DNA of 61,692 nt from Oxalobacteraceae bacterium. GTDB lineage: Bacteria > Pseudomonadota > Gammaproteobacteria > Burkholderiales > Burkholderiaceae_D. The notes under the pieces are model-generated. The model was not told the origin of the DNA and did no database searches. It worked only from the letters and a program-made list of their open reading frames with translations. This document shows, piece after piece, positions 28,989 to 37,793 of the stretch. Numbering within the stretch: position 1 is the stretch's first letter; each line of letters begins with the position of its first letter. The DNA is taken from NCBI GenBank assembly GCA_021298975.1, contig JAJTGC010000004.1, forward strand, positions 1 through 61,692. The letters are read 5' to 3'. A program made the translations under genes and the position numbers.

Positions 28989-31676
28989 ATGGACATGAGC
29001 AGCCCCGAGCAGCTGATAAAGCAACTCGATCTCGATGAGCAAGAAACCGCCGAATGGATCGCGGCACTGCACTCGGTGCTCGAATCTGCGGGTCCTGATC
29101 GCGCACGTTTTCTGCTCTCGCAGCTCTCGAGCGCGGCGCGTGAAGCAGGACTGCAATGGCGCGATGCCCGCATCACCCCCTACATCAACACCATACGTCC
29201 GCAAGATGAAGCGCCCTACCCCGGCGGCTCGGATGCGGTGGCTATCGAAGAAACCATTGCCGGTATCTTGCGCTGGAATGCGCTGGCCATGGTGGTGCGT
29301 GCCAATCGCGCTTATGGCGAACTCGGTGGCCATATCGCCAGCTATGCCTCGGCGGCGGACTTGTTCGAAGTCGGTTTCAATCATTTCTTCCGCGCGCGTA
29401 CCTCTGAATTCGCCGGTGATCTGGTGTATTTCCAGCCCCACTCTGCGCCCGGCATTTACGCGCGCGCTTTTCTCGAAGGTCGTCTGTCGGCTGACAGTCT
29501 TGCGCACTATCGTCAGGAAATCAGCGCCAAGAGCAAAGGCGTGCAAGGTCTCTCCTCTTATCCTCATCCCTGGCTGATGCCGGACTTCTGGCAATTTCCC
29601 ACGGGCTCGATGGGCATCGGTCCGATCAGTTCGATATATCAAGCGCGCTTCATGCGCTACCTTGAGCATCGTGGCTTACTGGCGCCACAGCCGCGCAAAG
29701 TCTGGGGCGTGTTTGGTGATGGCGAGATGGATGAACCGGAATCACTGGCGGCGCTCTCGCTGGCCTCGCGCGAAAAGCTCGACAACCTCGTTTTTGTCAT
29801 CAACTGTAATTTGCAGCGCCTGGATGGTCCGGTGCGCGGCAACGGTCACATCGTCGATGAACTGGAGACCCTGTTCGGTGGCGCCGGCTGGAATGTGATC
29901 AAACTCTTGTGGGGCTCGGACTGGGATCCGCTGTTTGCGCGGGACGCCAACGGTGAACTCGTTGATGCCCTCAACCGCACGGTGGATGGACAGTTGCAAA
30001 CTTTTGCTGCCAATGACGGCCCATTCAATCGCGAACATTTCTTTGGTCAGAGTCCGGGCTTGCAGGCCATCGGTGCCACGCTCACGGACGAAGAAATCGA
30101 CCGGCTCAAACGGGGCGGCCATGATCTGCGCAAGATTTACGCGGCCTATCACGCGGCCGCGAACCACAGCGGGGCACCCACGGTGATTCTTGCGCAAACC
30201 AAAAAAGGCTTTGGCATGGGCACCGCCGGTCAGGGCAAGATGACCACGCACCAACAAAAGAAACTCGAGCAGCAGGATCTGGTGGAATTCCGCGATCGCT
30301 TCAAACTGCCGCTCACGGATGCGCAAGTAGAAAATCTGGAGTTCTACAAGCCCGCCGATGACAGCCCTGTGATGCGTCATTTGCACGCACGACGCAACGA
30401 ACTGGGCGGCTTCATGCCGCGTCGTGTCGATCAGCGCCAGGCACTGGCGGTGCCGGCGATCGAATCACATGCGCAATTCGCGCTCGAAGCCGATGGCAAG
30501 GAAATGTCGACCACCATGGCACTGGTGCGCATGATGGGCGGCCTGCTGAAAGACGCCACGCTGGGCAAACATGTGGTGCCTATCGTCGCGGATGAAGCCC
30601 GCACTTTTGGCATGGCCAATCTGTTCAAGACCGTCGGTATTTATTCGTCGCAGGGGCAGCTGTATCAGCCGGAAGATATTGGCTCGATTCTCTACTACCG
30701 CGAAGCCAAAGATGGACAGATTCTGGAAGAAGGTATCACCGAAGCCGGTGCCATTTCTTCATGGACGGCAGCCGCCACCAGCTACGCGGTGCATGGTTTG
30801 CCTATGCTGCCCTTTTACATCTATTACTCGATGTTTGGCTTTCAGCGCATTGGTGATCTGATCTGGGCAGCGGCTGACCAGCGCGCGCGCGGCTTTCTGA
30901 TCGGCGCCACCTCGGGTCGCACCACGCTAGGCGGTGAAGGCTTGCAGCATCAGGATGGCAGCAGTCATCTGGTGTCTGCCTCCATACCGAATTGCATCTC
31001 CTATGATCCTGCGTATGCGTATGAACTGGCGGTGATCATTGATGACGGCATGCAGCGCATACTGCAAAAAAATGAAGATGTGTTTTATTACGTCACCGTC
31101 ACCAACGAAAACGAAGCCCAGCCCAGCATCCCCAAAGATGCACGCGAAGGCATCCTGCGGGGCATGCACTGCGTATCGCCATCAAAGAAACCAGAAGTCC
31201 GACTGCTCGGTGCGGGTCCCTTGCTGAAAGAAGCAATGGCTGCTGCGGATTTACTGGAAGGGATTTTCTCGGTCAAGACCGAAGTCTGGAGCGTCACCAG
31301 CTTCTCGGAACTGGCGCGTGATGGCATCGCCTGTGAGCGCAACCGTCGTCTGCAACAGTCGGACGACGAAGCCTGGGTTACGCAAAAACTCAAGGGCAGC
31401 AAAGCGCCGGTGATTGCGGTGTCGGATTATGTGCGCGCCGTACCCGAGAGCATACGCGCGTATGTGCCTGCGCACTTTGTCACGCTGGGTACCGATGGTT
31501 TTGGTCGCAGCGATACGCGTGCCAGCTTGCGGGATTTCTTTGAAGTCGATGCGAAGTGGATTGCTTACACTGCGCTGGCTGAAGTTTATGCGGGCAAGAA
31601 AACGACGGACGAGATGCGGGAGATTGCGGCAAAGTTGGAGCTGGATCTGGACAAGCCTTTGTCCACATCCGTGTGA
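28989..31676 (+). CDS. Homodimeric 2-oxo-acid dehydrogenase E1 (AceE/MdeB-like)
   Basis: Thiamine-diphosphate enzyme that decarboxylates pyruvate or a related 2-oxo acid. The length of 895 residues equals that of AceE. Signature blocks: YINTIRPQDEAPYPGG, GELGGHIASYASAADLFEVGFNHFF, the ThDP motif FGDGEMDEPES through NCNLQRLDGPVRGNG, and a C-terminal transketolase-like half (DEARTFGMANLF, SSHLVSASIPNCISYDPAYAYELAVI). Start ATG 28989 has GGAG seven bases upstream. No aceF or lpd follows, so it is an orphan E1 that must use E2/E3 encoded elsewhere. The divergent Lrp gene favours a catabolic role, possibly on 2-oxobutyrate. Confidence 0.88.
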   Translation: MDMSSPEQLIKQLDLDEQETAEWIAALHSVLESAGPDRARFLLSQLSSAAREAGLQWRDARITPYINTIRPQDEAPYPGGSDAVAIEETIAGILRWNALAMVVRANRAYGELGGHIASYASAADLFEVGFNHFFRARTSEFAGDLVYFQPHSAPGIYARAFLEGRLSADSLAHYRQEISAKSKGVQGLSSYPHPWLMPDFWQFPTGSMGIGPISSIYQARFMRYLEHRGLLAPQPRKVWGVFGDGEMDEPESLAALSLASREKLDNLVFVINCNLQRLDGPVRGNGHIVDELETLFGGAGWNVIKLLWGSDWDPLFARDANGELVDALNRTVDGQLQTFAANDGPFNREHFFGQSPGLQAIGATLTDEEIDRLKRGGHDLRKIYAAYHAAANHSGAPTVILAQTKKGFGMGTAGQGKMTTHQQKKLEQQDLVEFRDRFKLPLTDAQVENLEFYKPADDSPVMRHLHARRNELGGFMPRRVDQRQALAVPAIESHAQFALEADGKEMSTTMALVRMMGGLLKDATLGKHVVPIVADEARTFGMANLFKTVGIYSSQGQLYQPEDIGSILYYREAKDGQILEEGITEAGAISSWTAAATSYAVHGLPMLPFYIYYSMFGFQRIGDLIWAAADQRARGFLIGATSGRTTLGGEGLQHQDGSSHLVSASIPNCISYDPAYAYELAVIIDDGMQRILQKNEDVFYYVTVTNENEAQPSIPKDAREGILRGMHCVSPSKKPEVRLLGAGPLLKEAMAAADLLEGIFSVKTEVWSVTSFSELARDGIACERNRRLQQSDDEAWVTQKLKGSKAPVIAVSDYVRAVPESIRAYVPAHFVTLGTDGFGRSDTRASLRDFFEVDAKWIAYTALAEVYAGKKTTDEMREIAAKLELDLDKPLSTSV

Positions 31677-31689
31677 TGTCAGCGTAGGG

Positions 31690-31838
31690 AACGTCATGGA
31701 TCCCAGCTTGCGCTGGGAGCGAGTGCGGAATTCGGATCGCATGCGATCCGCCCACGCAGCAGTCATCACATGCAGGTGATGACGATTTTAAAAACGGTTA
31801 GCTCAAAAACTGTCATCCCGGCGCAGGCCGGGATCCAT
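31690..31838. repeat. Composite REP-like element, copy B
   Basis: Inverted relative to the element at 3548-3692. On the minus strand it reads: REP palindrome (31811-31838, GGATCCCGGCCTGCGCCGGG), spacer, TGCATGTGATGAC, CTGCGTGGGC, GATCGCATGCGATC, CACTCGCTCCC, then a second inverted REP (31697-31716). The internal GATCGCATGCGATC is a perfect palindrome. It occupies the gap between the E1 gene and higA; no gene there. Confidence 0.8.
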
Positions 31839-31875
31839 CGCACATTCCTGCATTCCTGAATCGTTCCAGACCCGA

Positions 31876-32187
31876 TTAAACGTCAGCAAGTTCGCTGCGG
31901 GGCTGAACAAGACGCTCGATTTCTGCACGTGTAGGCAAGGTCTTGAGATCATAGTCAGCCTGCATCGCCAGCCACGAAGTCGCATCACCACCAAAATAAT
32001 ACGCCAGCCGCTCAGCAGTATCAGGCGTGATACCGCGGCGCTCTTTCACGATTTCATGGATGCGCGTGGCCGGCACCGCCAATGCCAACGCGAGTGCATT
32101 GACGCTCATTTCCAGCGGTAACAGATAGTCCTCTCGCAATACTTCGCCGGGATGGACCGGACGCATGCGGTTGACGGGGCGGCTCAT
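31876..32187 (-). CDS. higA: HigA-family antitoxin
   Basis: A 103-residue XRE protein with the typical HigA layout: RPVHPGEVLREDYLLPL, then HTH (VNALALALAVPATRIHEIVKERRGITPDTA), then LAYYFGGDATSWLAMQADYDL. It neutralises HigB and represses the operon by binding the upstream palindrome. It lies nine bases after higB, in the toxin-first order characteristic of higBA. Confidence 0.92.
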   Translation of the reverse strand: MSRPVNRMRPVHPGEVLREDYLLPLEMSVNALALALAVPATRIHEIVKERRGITPDTAERLAYYFGGDATSWLAMQADYDLKTLPTRAEIERLVQPRSELADV

Positions 32188-32196
32188 GGTTGCACC

Positions 32197-32475
32197 TCAG
32201 TGGTAATCGACAATTTCAACACGGGCCGGGCCACTATCGCTCCACGTAAAGCACACACGAAACTGGTCGTTCACGCGAATGCTGTACTGGCCGGCTCGGT
32301 CTCCTTTAAGCGCTTCGAGCCGGTTGCCCGGCGGCGAGCGTAAAAAATCCAGCGTTTGGGCCGCGTCGAGCTGCGCCAGCTTCCGTTCGGCGACCGCCTG
32401 AATGGCGCGAAATCGCCGTGGGCTACCACCTTCAAACAAGGCCTGCGTCTCGACACACCGAAAGGACTGAATCAT
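32197..32475 (-). CDS. higB: HigB-family mRNA interferase toxin
   Basis: RelE/HigB-like ribosome-dependent endoribonuclease of 92 residues. Visible: MIQSFRCVETQALFEG, RRFRAIQAVAERKLAQLDAA, DFLRSPPGNRLEALKGDRAGQYS and NDQFRVCFTW, the usual HigB blocks, with the Arg/His-rich active-site region intact. It starts about 10 bases downstream of the palindrome at 32485-32505 and is followed by higA. Confidence 0.9.
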   Translation of the reverse strand: MIQSFRCVETQALFEGGSPRRFRAIQAVAERKLAQLDAAQTLDFLRSPPGNRLEALKGDRAGQYSIRVNDQFRVCFTWSDSGPARVEIVDYH

Positions 32476-32484
32476 ATGCCAAGG

Positions 32485-32505
32485 GTATTACGCTTGGCGT
32501 AATAC
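32485..32505. promoter_or_regulatory. higBA operator palindrome
   Basis: Perfect inverted repeat GTATTACGC-TTG-GCGTAATAC, nine bases per arm with a three-base centre, 10 bases upstream of the higB start codon on the minus strand. Position and symmetry fit binding by the HigA dimer for autoregulation. Confidence 0.75.
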
Positions 32506-32560
32506 GTCAAACAAAAGTGAGGAGCCGGTTACTTTCTTTCCTGAACGCAGCCTATACCGG

Positions 32561-33922
32561 CTATAACCCTGACTTTCCCTCTGACCCAGCCCCAAACACC
32601 TGCTCCATCTCGCGCCGGAATTTCACCGCCGTTGAATTCGCATCAAACGCGACATCACTCCAGCTCACTGCCTGACCCGCCTTGACAGGCTTGAGCAGTT
32701 TCACGCCATGCGCCAGACCCAGCGGCAAACCACCCAGTGCAATCGACTCCTGCGCCGGGAACAACTTGCCGTACACGGTGAAACCACCCTCGCCATCCAG
32801 CACCTCGCCAGCGGCCAGATCGCGCTTGGCTGTGGCCACGACATCACCGTTCCAGCAAATCGGTGCGCCGGTGGATTCACCACGTACGCCAATGGACGCC
32901 ACGGTGATCCCCAGCTCCAGACCAATCAGGTGATACGGCTTGTACATTGCCGAGTACTGACCGCTGGGGTCGGTGACCAGACCATATTCGCGGAAGCAGC
33001 GCGCAACATACTCGCTGTCGGCCGCAAAGGTGACGTACACACCCCAGCGCAAATCGCGGAATACCGGACGCGTGTCACGCTCCAGACTGGAGATGACTTC
33101 GACCTGACCACGGGTATCCAGAATGCCGCCATCGGCTTTGGGTATCAAAATGCGCGACAGATCATCGACACCGACCGCCGGGAAACGCAAGCCGGTCGGT
33201 GCGGAAAGCCCGGTCGCATTCGCCACGGAGGCCATTTCAATCGCGCTCTTGGTGCCATCGAGGAAGCTGTTGAACATCTGCGCATTCATGCCGCCCTTGG
33301 CAGCATCTTCGGCGGTCAGACCATAGTGCTGCCAGACGGTATCCGGCGTGGAGCTGTGATAGCTGGACAGATACTTGGTGCCCTTGCCCGCGGCCACCAC
33401 CGAGAAACCGGCGGCGCGTGCCCAGTCCACCATTTCGCAAATCAAGGCGGGCTGATCGCCATAAGCAAGTGAATACACGATGCCCGCTTCATCAGCACGT
33501 TTTTTAAGCAGCGGACCGGCCAGCGCATCGGCTTCCACGTTCACCATCACGATGTGTTTGCGATGTTCGCAGCAGGCCAGCGCGTGAGAGATGCCGATGG
33601 CGGGATTACCGGTGGCATCGATGATGATGTCGATGTGCGGTGATTTGATCAGCGCCATGCCATCCTCAATGATGGCGGTGTTGCCCTGCTTCGCGGCTGA
33701 CTCGAGCGAGGTCGCGGTGAAGCTGTCCTCTTTCCAGCCCACATTGCGCAAGGCCGCTTTGGCGCGATCAGGCGAGAGGTCGGCAATGCCAACCATGTGG
33801 ATGCCGGGCGTGCGCGGCACCTGCGACAGATACATCGAGCCGAACTTGCCCGCGCCTATCATGCCAACGCGCACAGGCTTGCCGTCTGCAGCGCGCTGCT
33901 GCAGTTTTGCGAAAAGATTCAT
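32561..33922 (-). CDS. NAD(P)-dependent oxidoreductase with SAF domain (homoserine-dehydrogenase-like)
   Basis: 453 residues from ATG 33922 (MNLFAKLQQRAADGKPVRV); a longer frame overlaps the upstream gene. N-terminal Rossmann fold with VGMIGAGKFGSM (19-30), DATGNPAIG and a substrate-binding middle (AAGKGTKYLSSYHSSTPDTVW), then a C-terminal SAF-like segment (about 350-430, ATAKRDLAAGEVLDGEGGFTVYG). The family is sometimes misannotated as FlgA because of the SAF part. Its product is unknown. It is the last gene of a minus-strand run and starts 14 bases after the dioxygenase-family gene, so the two probably act on the same compound. Confidence 0.8.
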   Translation of the reverse strand: MNLFAKLQQRAADGKPVRVGMIGAGKFGSMYLSQVPRTPGIHMVGIADLSPDRAKAALRNVGWKEDSFTATSLESAAKQGNTAIIEDGMALIKSPHIDIIIDATGNPAIGISHALACCEHRKHIVMVNVEADALAGPLLKKRADEAGIVYSLAYGDQPALICEMVDWARAAGFSVVAAGKGTKYLSSYHSSTPDTVWQHYGLTAEDAAKGGMNAQMFNSFLDGTKSAIEMASVANATGLSAPTGLRFPAVGVDDLSRILIPKADGGILDTRGQVEVISSLERDTRPVFRDLRWGVYVTFAADSEYVARCFREYGLVTDPSGQYSAMYKPYHLIGLELGITVASIGVRGESTGAPICWNGDVVATAKRDLAAGEVLDGEGGFTVYGKLFPAQESIALGGLPLGLAHGVKLLKPVKAGQAVSWSDVAFDANSTAVKFRREMEQVFGAGSEGKSGL

Positions 33923-33936
33923 TGATCGCCCCGGGT

Positions 33937-34788
33937 TTAGGCCGCCATGCCATCGGGCATGCCGTGCTGCTCGCTGACCGGCGTGCCGTCTTTCCAGGGC
34001 AGATCGACCGGGTATGACTTGACCAGGCAATCATCCGGCAGACACTCGATGGGCGTAAAGTCGCGATGCGCGATATACCCGGGACGCTTGAAGCGACGAA
34101 TGTGGTTCGACACTGCGCACAGGCTCAGATACACCGTCACGCGATTCCACGGCGACAGGTTGGGCGCAGAGCCGTGCACCAGACAGCCGTGGAAAAGCAT
34201 CATCGAACCGGCCGGACCTTTGGGCGCGACGATACCGCCGTGGTCGACCAAGGTACGAATATTGTCATTGCTGATGGTCCACAGCGGATAGCTGGTGGTA
34301 GAGGTGTCGTGACCGGCTTCGAGCGCACCCATCTTGTGACTGCCGGGGATGAACATCAGCGGGCCGTTGAATTCATTGACCTCGTCGAGGAAGATCGCCA
34401 CATTCATCGCGCGCGCTTCGGGCATCTGATCATCATTGAGCCAGGTGCCGTAATCCTGATGCCACTGCCAGATGTCGCCATCAAAGGCCATCTTGCCGTT
34501 CACCTTGAACTGGTGCATGTAGAGCTTCTCGTCGAACAATTGCTCGACGGGCTTGACCATGCGCGGATGACGCGCCAGCCGGGCAAAGGGCTCGCTGTAC
34601 ATGTGGGCGGCGAAATTGGTCCGTACCGCTGTCTTGCCCTTCTCGCGAATGTTCTCCGCGCGGTCCTGCGCATACAGACTGGGGACTTCGTCAGTGAGCG
34701 TCTTCATTTCTTCCGGCGTGAAGTGCGACGGGAAGAACAGATAACCGTCACGGTCGAATTGATCGATTTGTTCTTGGGTGAGTTTCAT
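33937..34788 (-). CDS. Phytanoyl-CoA dioxygenase (PhyH) family Fe(II)/2-oxoglutarate enzyme
   Basis: 283 residues. Facial triad candidates are H110 and D112 in WQWHQDYGTW and H200 or H205 in LFHGCLVHGSAPN, with R216 (SPWNR) as likely 2-oxoglutarate ligand. N-terminal QIDQFDRDGYLFFP and IFLDEVNEFNGPLMFIPGSH are typical of ectoine-hydroxylase-like PhyH proteins. Its ATG overlaps the gntR stop by four bases. The hydroxylated substrate is unknown; context suggests a small carboxylic acid or a derivative handled by the same operon. Confidence 0.83.
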   Translation of the reverse strand: MKLTQEQIDQFDRDGYLFFPSHFTPEEMKTLTDEVPSLYAQDRAENIREKGKTAVRTNFAAHMYSEPFARLARHPRMVKPVEQLFDEKLYMHQFKVNGKMAFDGDIWQWHQDYGTWLNDDQMPEARAMNVAIFLDEVNEFNGPLMFIPGSHKMGALEAGHDTSTTSYPLWTISNDNIRTLVDHGGIVAPKGPAGSMMLFHGCLVHGSAPNLSPWNRVTVYLSLCAVSNHIRRFKRPGYIAHRDFTPIECLPDDCLVKSYPVDLPWKDGTPVSEQHGMPDGMAA

Positions 34789-35561
34789 GCCTGCCTCCTC
34801 TGGTTGCTATCTGGATTTAAATTGGAATTGGAATTGGAACTGGAACTGGAACTGGATCCGGGGTTGGCATGCGCGTGACGGTCAGCCGTCTTGTCACTGC
34901 CGGCATCGCCGCCATGACCGAGGCGGGCGACCAGCGACTCGCCGGCCCGTTCGCAATGCAGCAGTGCCTGTTGCTGAGCCGCATCCGGGCGGCCAGAGAC
35001 AATCAGCTCCAGCATTTTTTCATGCTCATCCCAGACTGCGTGGCGCGCGCCGGCCTGACTGAGGGTCGCCCCCATGATGCGGCGGATGTGGTTCCAGCTG
35101 CGTTCTGCGGCCTGAAGCAGCACAGGATTGCCGGCGGCTTCGTAGATGGCGCGGTGAAAGGCAATGTCGGCCTCGATCATCGCGCGCAGGTCCCGGCCCC
35201 GGGTGGCAGAGCGTCCGGCGCCGATCAGACGAAACGATAAATTGGCCTGACGGCGGGCCGCCTCGCGGGCAGCCAGGCCATCCAGTACGGAACGAACTTG
35301 ATAAAGATTGGCGATATGGTCTGCGGTCAAAGGCGCCACCATCACGCCGCGGCCGCCGGCGTCAATCACCAGACCGTCACGCTTCAACAGCAAAAGCGCC
35401 TGAAGAATCGGCTGGCGTGACACCGCCAGACTCTCGGCCAGCGCCTCTTGGGTGATGCGCTGACCCGCCACATAACGACCATCGCAGATGGCGTCGATGA
35501 TGGCTTGATACGCCTGTTGGGCGAGATCGGGGGCAGCGTTGAGTGGAGTAATAACGGTCAT
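34785..35561 (-). CDS. GntR-family (FCD) transcriptional regulator
   Basis: 258 residues: N-terminal winged helix (AIIDAICDGRYVAGQRITQEALAESLAVSRQPILQALLLL) and an all-helical FCD domain (about 90-215) with the metal-ligand pattern DIAFHRAIYEAAGN, then H for the third and fourth ligands. The last 20 residues are an odd Ser/Asn-rich tail (SSSSSSSNSNSN) encoded by hexanucleotide repeats. It sits inside the operon, downstream of hydratase, CoA-transferase and lyase and overlapping the PhyH gene; a perfect palindrome lies 22 bases upstream of its start. Expected ligand: a small carboxylic acid. Confidence 0.9.
   Translation of the reverse strand: MTVITPLNAAPDLAQQAYQAIIDAICDGRYVAGQRITQEALAESLAVSRQPILQALLLLKRDGLVIDAGGRGVMVAPLTADHIANLYQVRSVLDGLAAREAARRQANLSFRLIGAGRSATRGRDLRAMIEADIAFHRAIYEAAGNPVLLQAAERSWNHIRRIMGATLSQAGARHAVWDEHEKMLELIVSGRPDAAQQQALLHCERAGESLVARLGHGGDAGSDKTADRHAHANPGSSSSSSSNSNSNLNPDSNQRRQA
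34820..34855. repeat. Six hexanucleotide repeats in the 3' end of gntR
   Basis: Three AATTGG units followed by three AACTGG units, on the plus strand. On the minus strand they encode the alternating Ser/Asn tail of the regulator. Copy-number change would lengthen or shorten the tail without shifting frame and without touching the overlapping dioxygenase start at 34788. Confidence 0.9.
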
Positions 35562-35582
35562 GTGATAACTATCGAGTACTGT

Positions 35583-35598
35583 ATTCTGTATACAGAAT
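35583..35598. promoter_or_regulatory. Probable GntR/FCD operator
   Basis: Perfect 16-base palindrome ATTCTGTATACAGAAT, 22 bases upstream of the gntR start codon. The TGTATACA centre resembles operators of FadR/FCD-type regulators. It would allow autoregulation of gntR and the two genes after it. Confidence 0.7.
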
Positions 35599-35663
35599 AA
35601 TTCGAAGCCTGCTCAAAAGCAAGTGAAATCAACGATCTCCAGCAACGACCTTGCCGAAAATAG

Positions 35664-36497
35664 CTAGCCTGCCCGACCTGCCCTCGCCAAAATCCGCTCG
35701 GCCTTCAGGATCACCGGACGGTCGACCATCTTCCCGTCCACGGCCACGGCGGCGCCCTGACTCGCAGCTGCCGCCACCAAAACCCGCTCTGCCCAGGCCA
35801 CCTCGGCAGCCTCGGGCAGATAGCTGGCATGCACCACGGCCAGCTGCGCCGGGTGAATGCAGAGCTTGCCGCCAAACCCGAAACGCTTGCCGCGCAGGGT
35901 CTCGGATGCCAGAACAGCGGTGTCATCAATCGCCGTGGTGACGCCATCAATCGGTGGCGCAATACCGGCCACCCGCGACGCCAATACCAGTTGCGAGCGG
36001 AAGTAATCCAGCTCGCGGTCATCGCCCTCAATACCCAGGTCGACCGCAAAATCAATACTGCCGAAAGCCAGTCGCTCCACCCCATCTGCCGCCGCCAGCG
36101 CGGCGAGATTCACAAAACCCTGCGCGCTTTCGATCAGCAAAAGGATGCGCTGCGCGCCCGCCTGCCGCAGCCGCTTGATATCGGCAAGCTGTGCCGCCTT
36201 GGGCAGCATGACGGCCGCTACCCCGGGATGAGCGCACAGCGCCAGATCGGCTGCAAACCATGCGGTCTCGGGCGTGTTGATCCGCAGGCAGATTGGCTTG
36301 TCCGCCGATAACCAATTGGCAACCGCAGCGCGTGCGCTGTCTTTGTCTACCGGTGACACCGCATCTTCAAGGTCAATGATGACCGTATCTGCGCCCGCCG
36401 CCCGTGCCTTGTCGAAGCGCTCGGGGCGGCTGCCGGGAACAAACAGGTAAGACACCGGCACCGCAGACAGGGTTGGCGTGGTTGGCAAGGTGGACAT
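35664..36497 (-). CDS. HpcH/HpaI (CitE-like) CoA ester lyase, probable citramalyl-CoA lyase
   Basis: 277 residues with the CitE/malyl-CoA lyase pattern: SYLFVPGSRPERFDKARAAGADTVIIDLEDAV, LRINTPETAWFAADL, MLPKAAQLADIKRL, LLIESAQGFVN, FGSIDFAVDLGI and CIHPAQLAVVHASYLP. Metal ligands (Glu and Asp in IESAQG and GSIDFAVDLG) are present. It begins directly after the CoA-transferase stop. With that gene and the hydratase it makes the three-step itaconate-type route ending in pyruvate and acetyl-CoA; malyl-CoA or another 3-hydroxyacyl-CoA is an alternative substrate. Confidence 0.83.
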   Translation of the reverse strand: MSTLPTTPTLSAVPVSYLFVPGSRPERFDKARAAGADTVIIDLEDAVSPVDKDSARAAVANWLSADKPICLRINTPETAWFAADLALCAHPGVAAVMLPKAAQLADIKRLRQAGAQRILLLIESAQGFVNLAALAAADGVERLAFGSIDFAVDLGIEGDDRELDYFRSQLVLASRVAGIAPPIDGVTTAIDDTAVLASETLRGKRFGFGGKLCIHPAQLAVVHASYLPEAAEVAWAERVLVAAAASQGAAVAVDGKMVDRPVILKAERILARAGRAG

Positions 36498-37676
36498 TCA
36501 GATCGCCTTCTCGGTTGCCAGCGCGTCGACCGCATCGGGCGCGTAGCCCAGTTCCGTCAGAATCGCGCGCGTATGTTCGCCCAATGCGGGAATGGCATCC
36601 ATGCGCGCCTCCCAGGCGGTGCTGGCACCCGGCGGCAGCGGCGCCCTGACCTCACCCACGGGTGACGCCACGCTGGCCCAGCGGTTGCGCGCATGCAGCT
36701 GCGCATGATCCCAGAGCTCGTGCATGTCGTTCAGGCGCGCGCAGGCAATCGGCGCATCGTCCAGGCGTTCGATGATCTGTTCTGCTGTCAACGCAGCAAA
36801 GCTGCTGCAAATGATCTCGTAGAGCGCCTTGCGCGCGCTGCTGCGCTTGCTGCTTGAATCAAAACGCGTATCGGTCGCCAGCATCGGCTGCCGCAGTACC
36901 TTCTCGCAAAACAGCACCCACTCGCGCTCGTTCTGCAAACCGAGCATGACGATCTTGCCGTCACCGGCCGGGAATGGACCATAGGGATAAATCGTCGCAT
37001 GCGCCGCGCCTGCCCGCACCGGTGGCGGCGCGCCCTCATACGCGTAATAGAGCGGAAAGCTCATCCACTCAGTCATGCTCTCCAGCATGGACACGTCGAT
37101 GCAACAGCCTTTGCCGGTGCGGCCGCGCTGAATCAGTGCCGCCAGAATATTGGTGTATGCGTACATGCCGGCGGCAATATCCGCAATCGATGCACCCGCT
37201 TTGGCGGGCGTATCTTCGGTACCCGTCACCGAGAGAAAACCTGATTCACTCTGAATCAGCAAGTCATAGGCTTTTTTGTCGCGATAAGGGCCGTCGGCAC
37301 CATAGCCGGAAATATCGCAAACGATCAACCCGGGAAAGCGCGAAGACAACGCATCGAATGACAAACCCAGACGCGCCGCCGCCCCTGGTGCGAGGTTCTG
37401 CACCAGCACATCGGCCTTGGCCAGCAAACGATCAAGAATGACCGTGGCCTCGGGATGCTTCACATCCAGCGACAGGCTCTCTTTGGAACGATTCACCCAC
37501 ACGAAATGCGATGACATGCCCTTGACGCGATCATCATAAGCGCGCGCAAAATCGCCGACGCCGGGACGCTCGATCTTGATCACGCGGGCGCCCAAATCGG
37601 CCAGCTGGCGCGTGCAAAATGGCGCGGCAATCGCGTGTTCCAGTGTGACGACGGTGATTCCGTCCAACGGGCGCAT
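36498..37676 (-). CDS. Class III (CaiB/BaiF) CoA-transferase
   Basis: 392 residues from ATG 37676, where AAAGGAGAGACC gives a strong ribosome binding site. Family blocks: MRPLDGITVVTLEHAIAAPF, LGARVIKIERPGVGDFAR, NRSKESLSLDVKHPEA, FDALSSRFPGLIVCDISGYG. Asp138 (KAYDLLIQSESG) is in the position of the catalytic aspartate that forms the aspartyl-CoA thioester. By context it probably activates itaconate, mesaconate or citramalate with CoA from succinyl-CoA. Directly followed by the lyase; 117 bases downstream of the hydratase. Confidence 0.87.
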   Translation of the reverse strand: MRPLDGITVVTLEHAIAAPFCTRQLADLGARVIKIERPGVGDFARAYDDRVKGMSSHFVWVNRSKESLSLDVKHPEATVILDRLLAKADVLVQNLAPGAAARLGLSFDALSSRFPGLIVCDISGYGADGPYRDKKAYDLLIQSESGFLSVTGTEDTPAKAGASIADIAAGMYAYTNILAALIQRGRTGKGCCIDVSMLESMTEWMSFPLYYAYEGAPPPVRAGAAHATIYPYGPFPAGDGKIVMLGLQNEREWVLFCEKVLRQPMLATDTRFDSSSKRSSARKALYEIICSSFAALTAEQIIERLDDAPIACARLNDMHELWDHAQLHARNRWASVASPVGEVRAPLPPGASTAWEARMDAIPALGEHTRAILTELGYAPDAVDALATEKAI

Positions 37677-37793
37677 GGTCTCTCCTTTGTGGCTAGTCGG
37701 TGTTATTGACATCGTGGTTCGACGGTTTACAGGCGCGAGGCAGAGTGACCGCACTGCGTGCCAAGTCAGCCTCGGATCGTGGCCAGACGCGAA

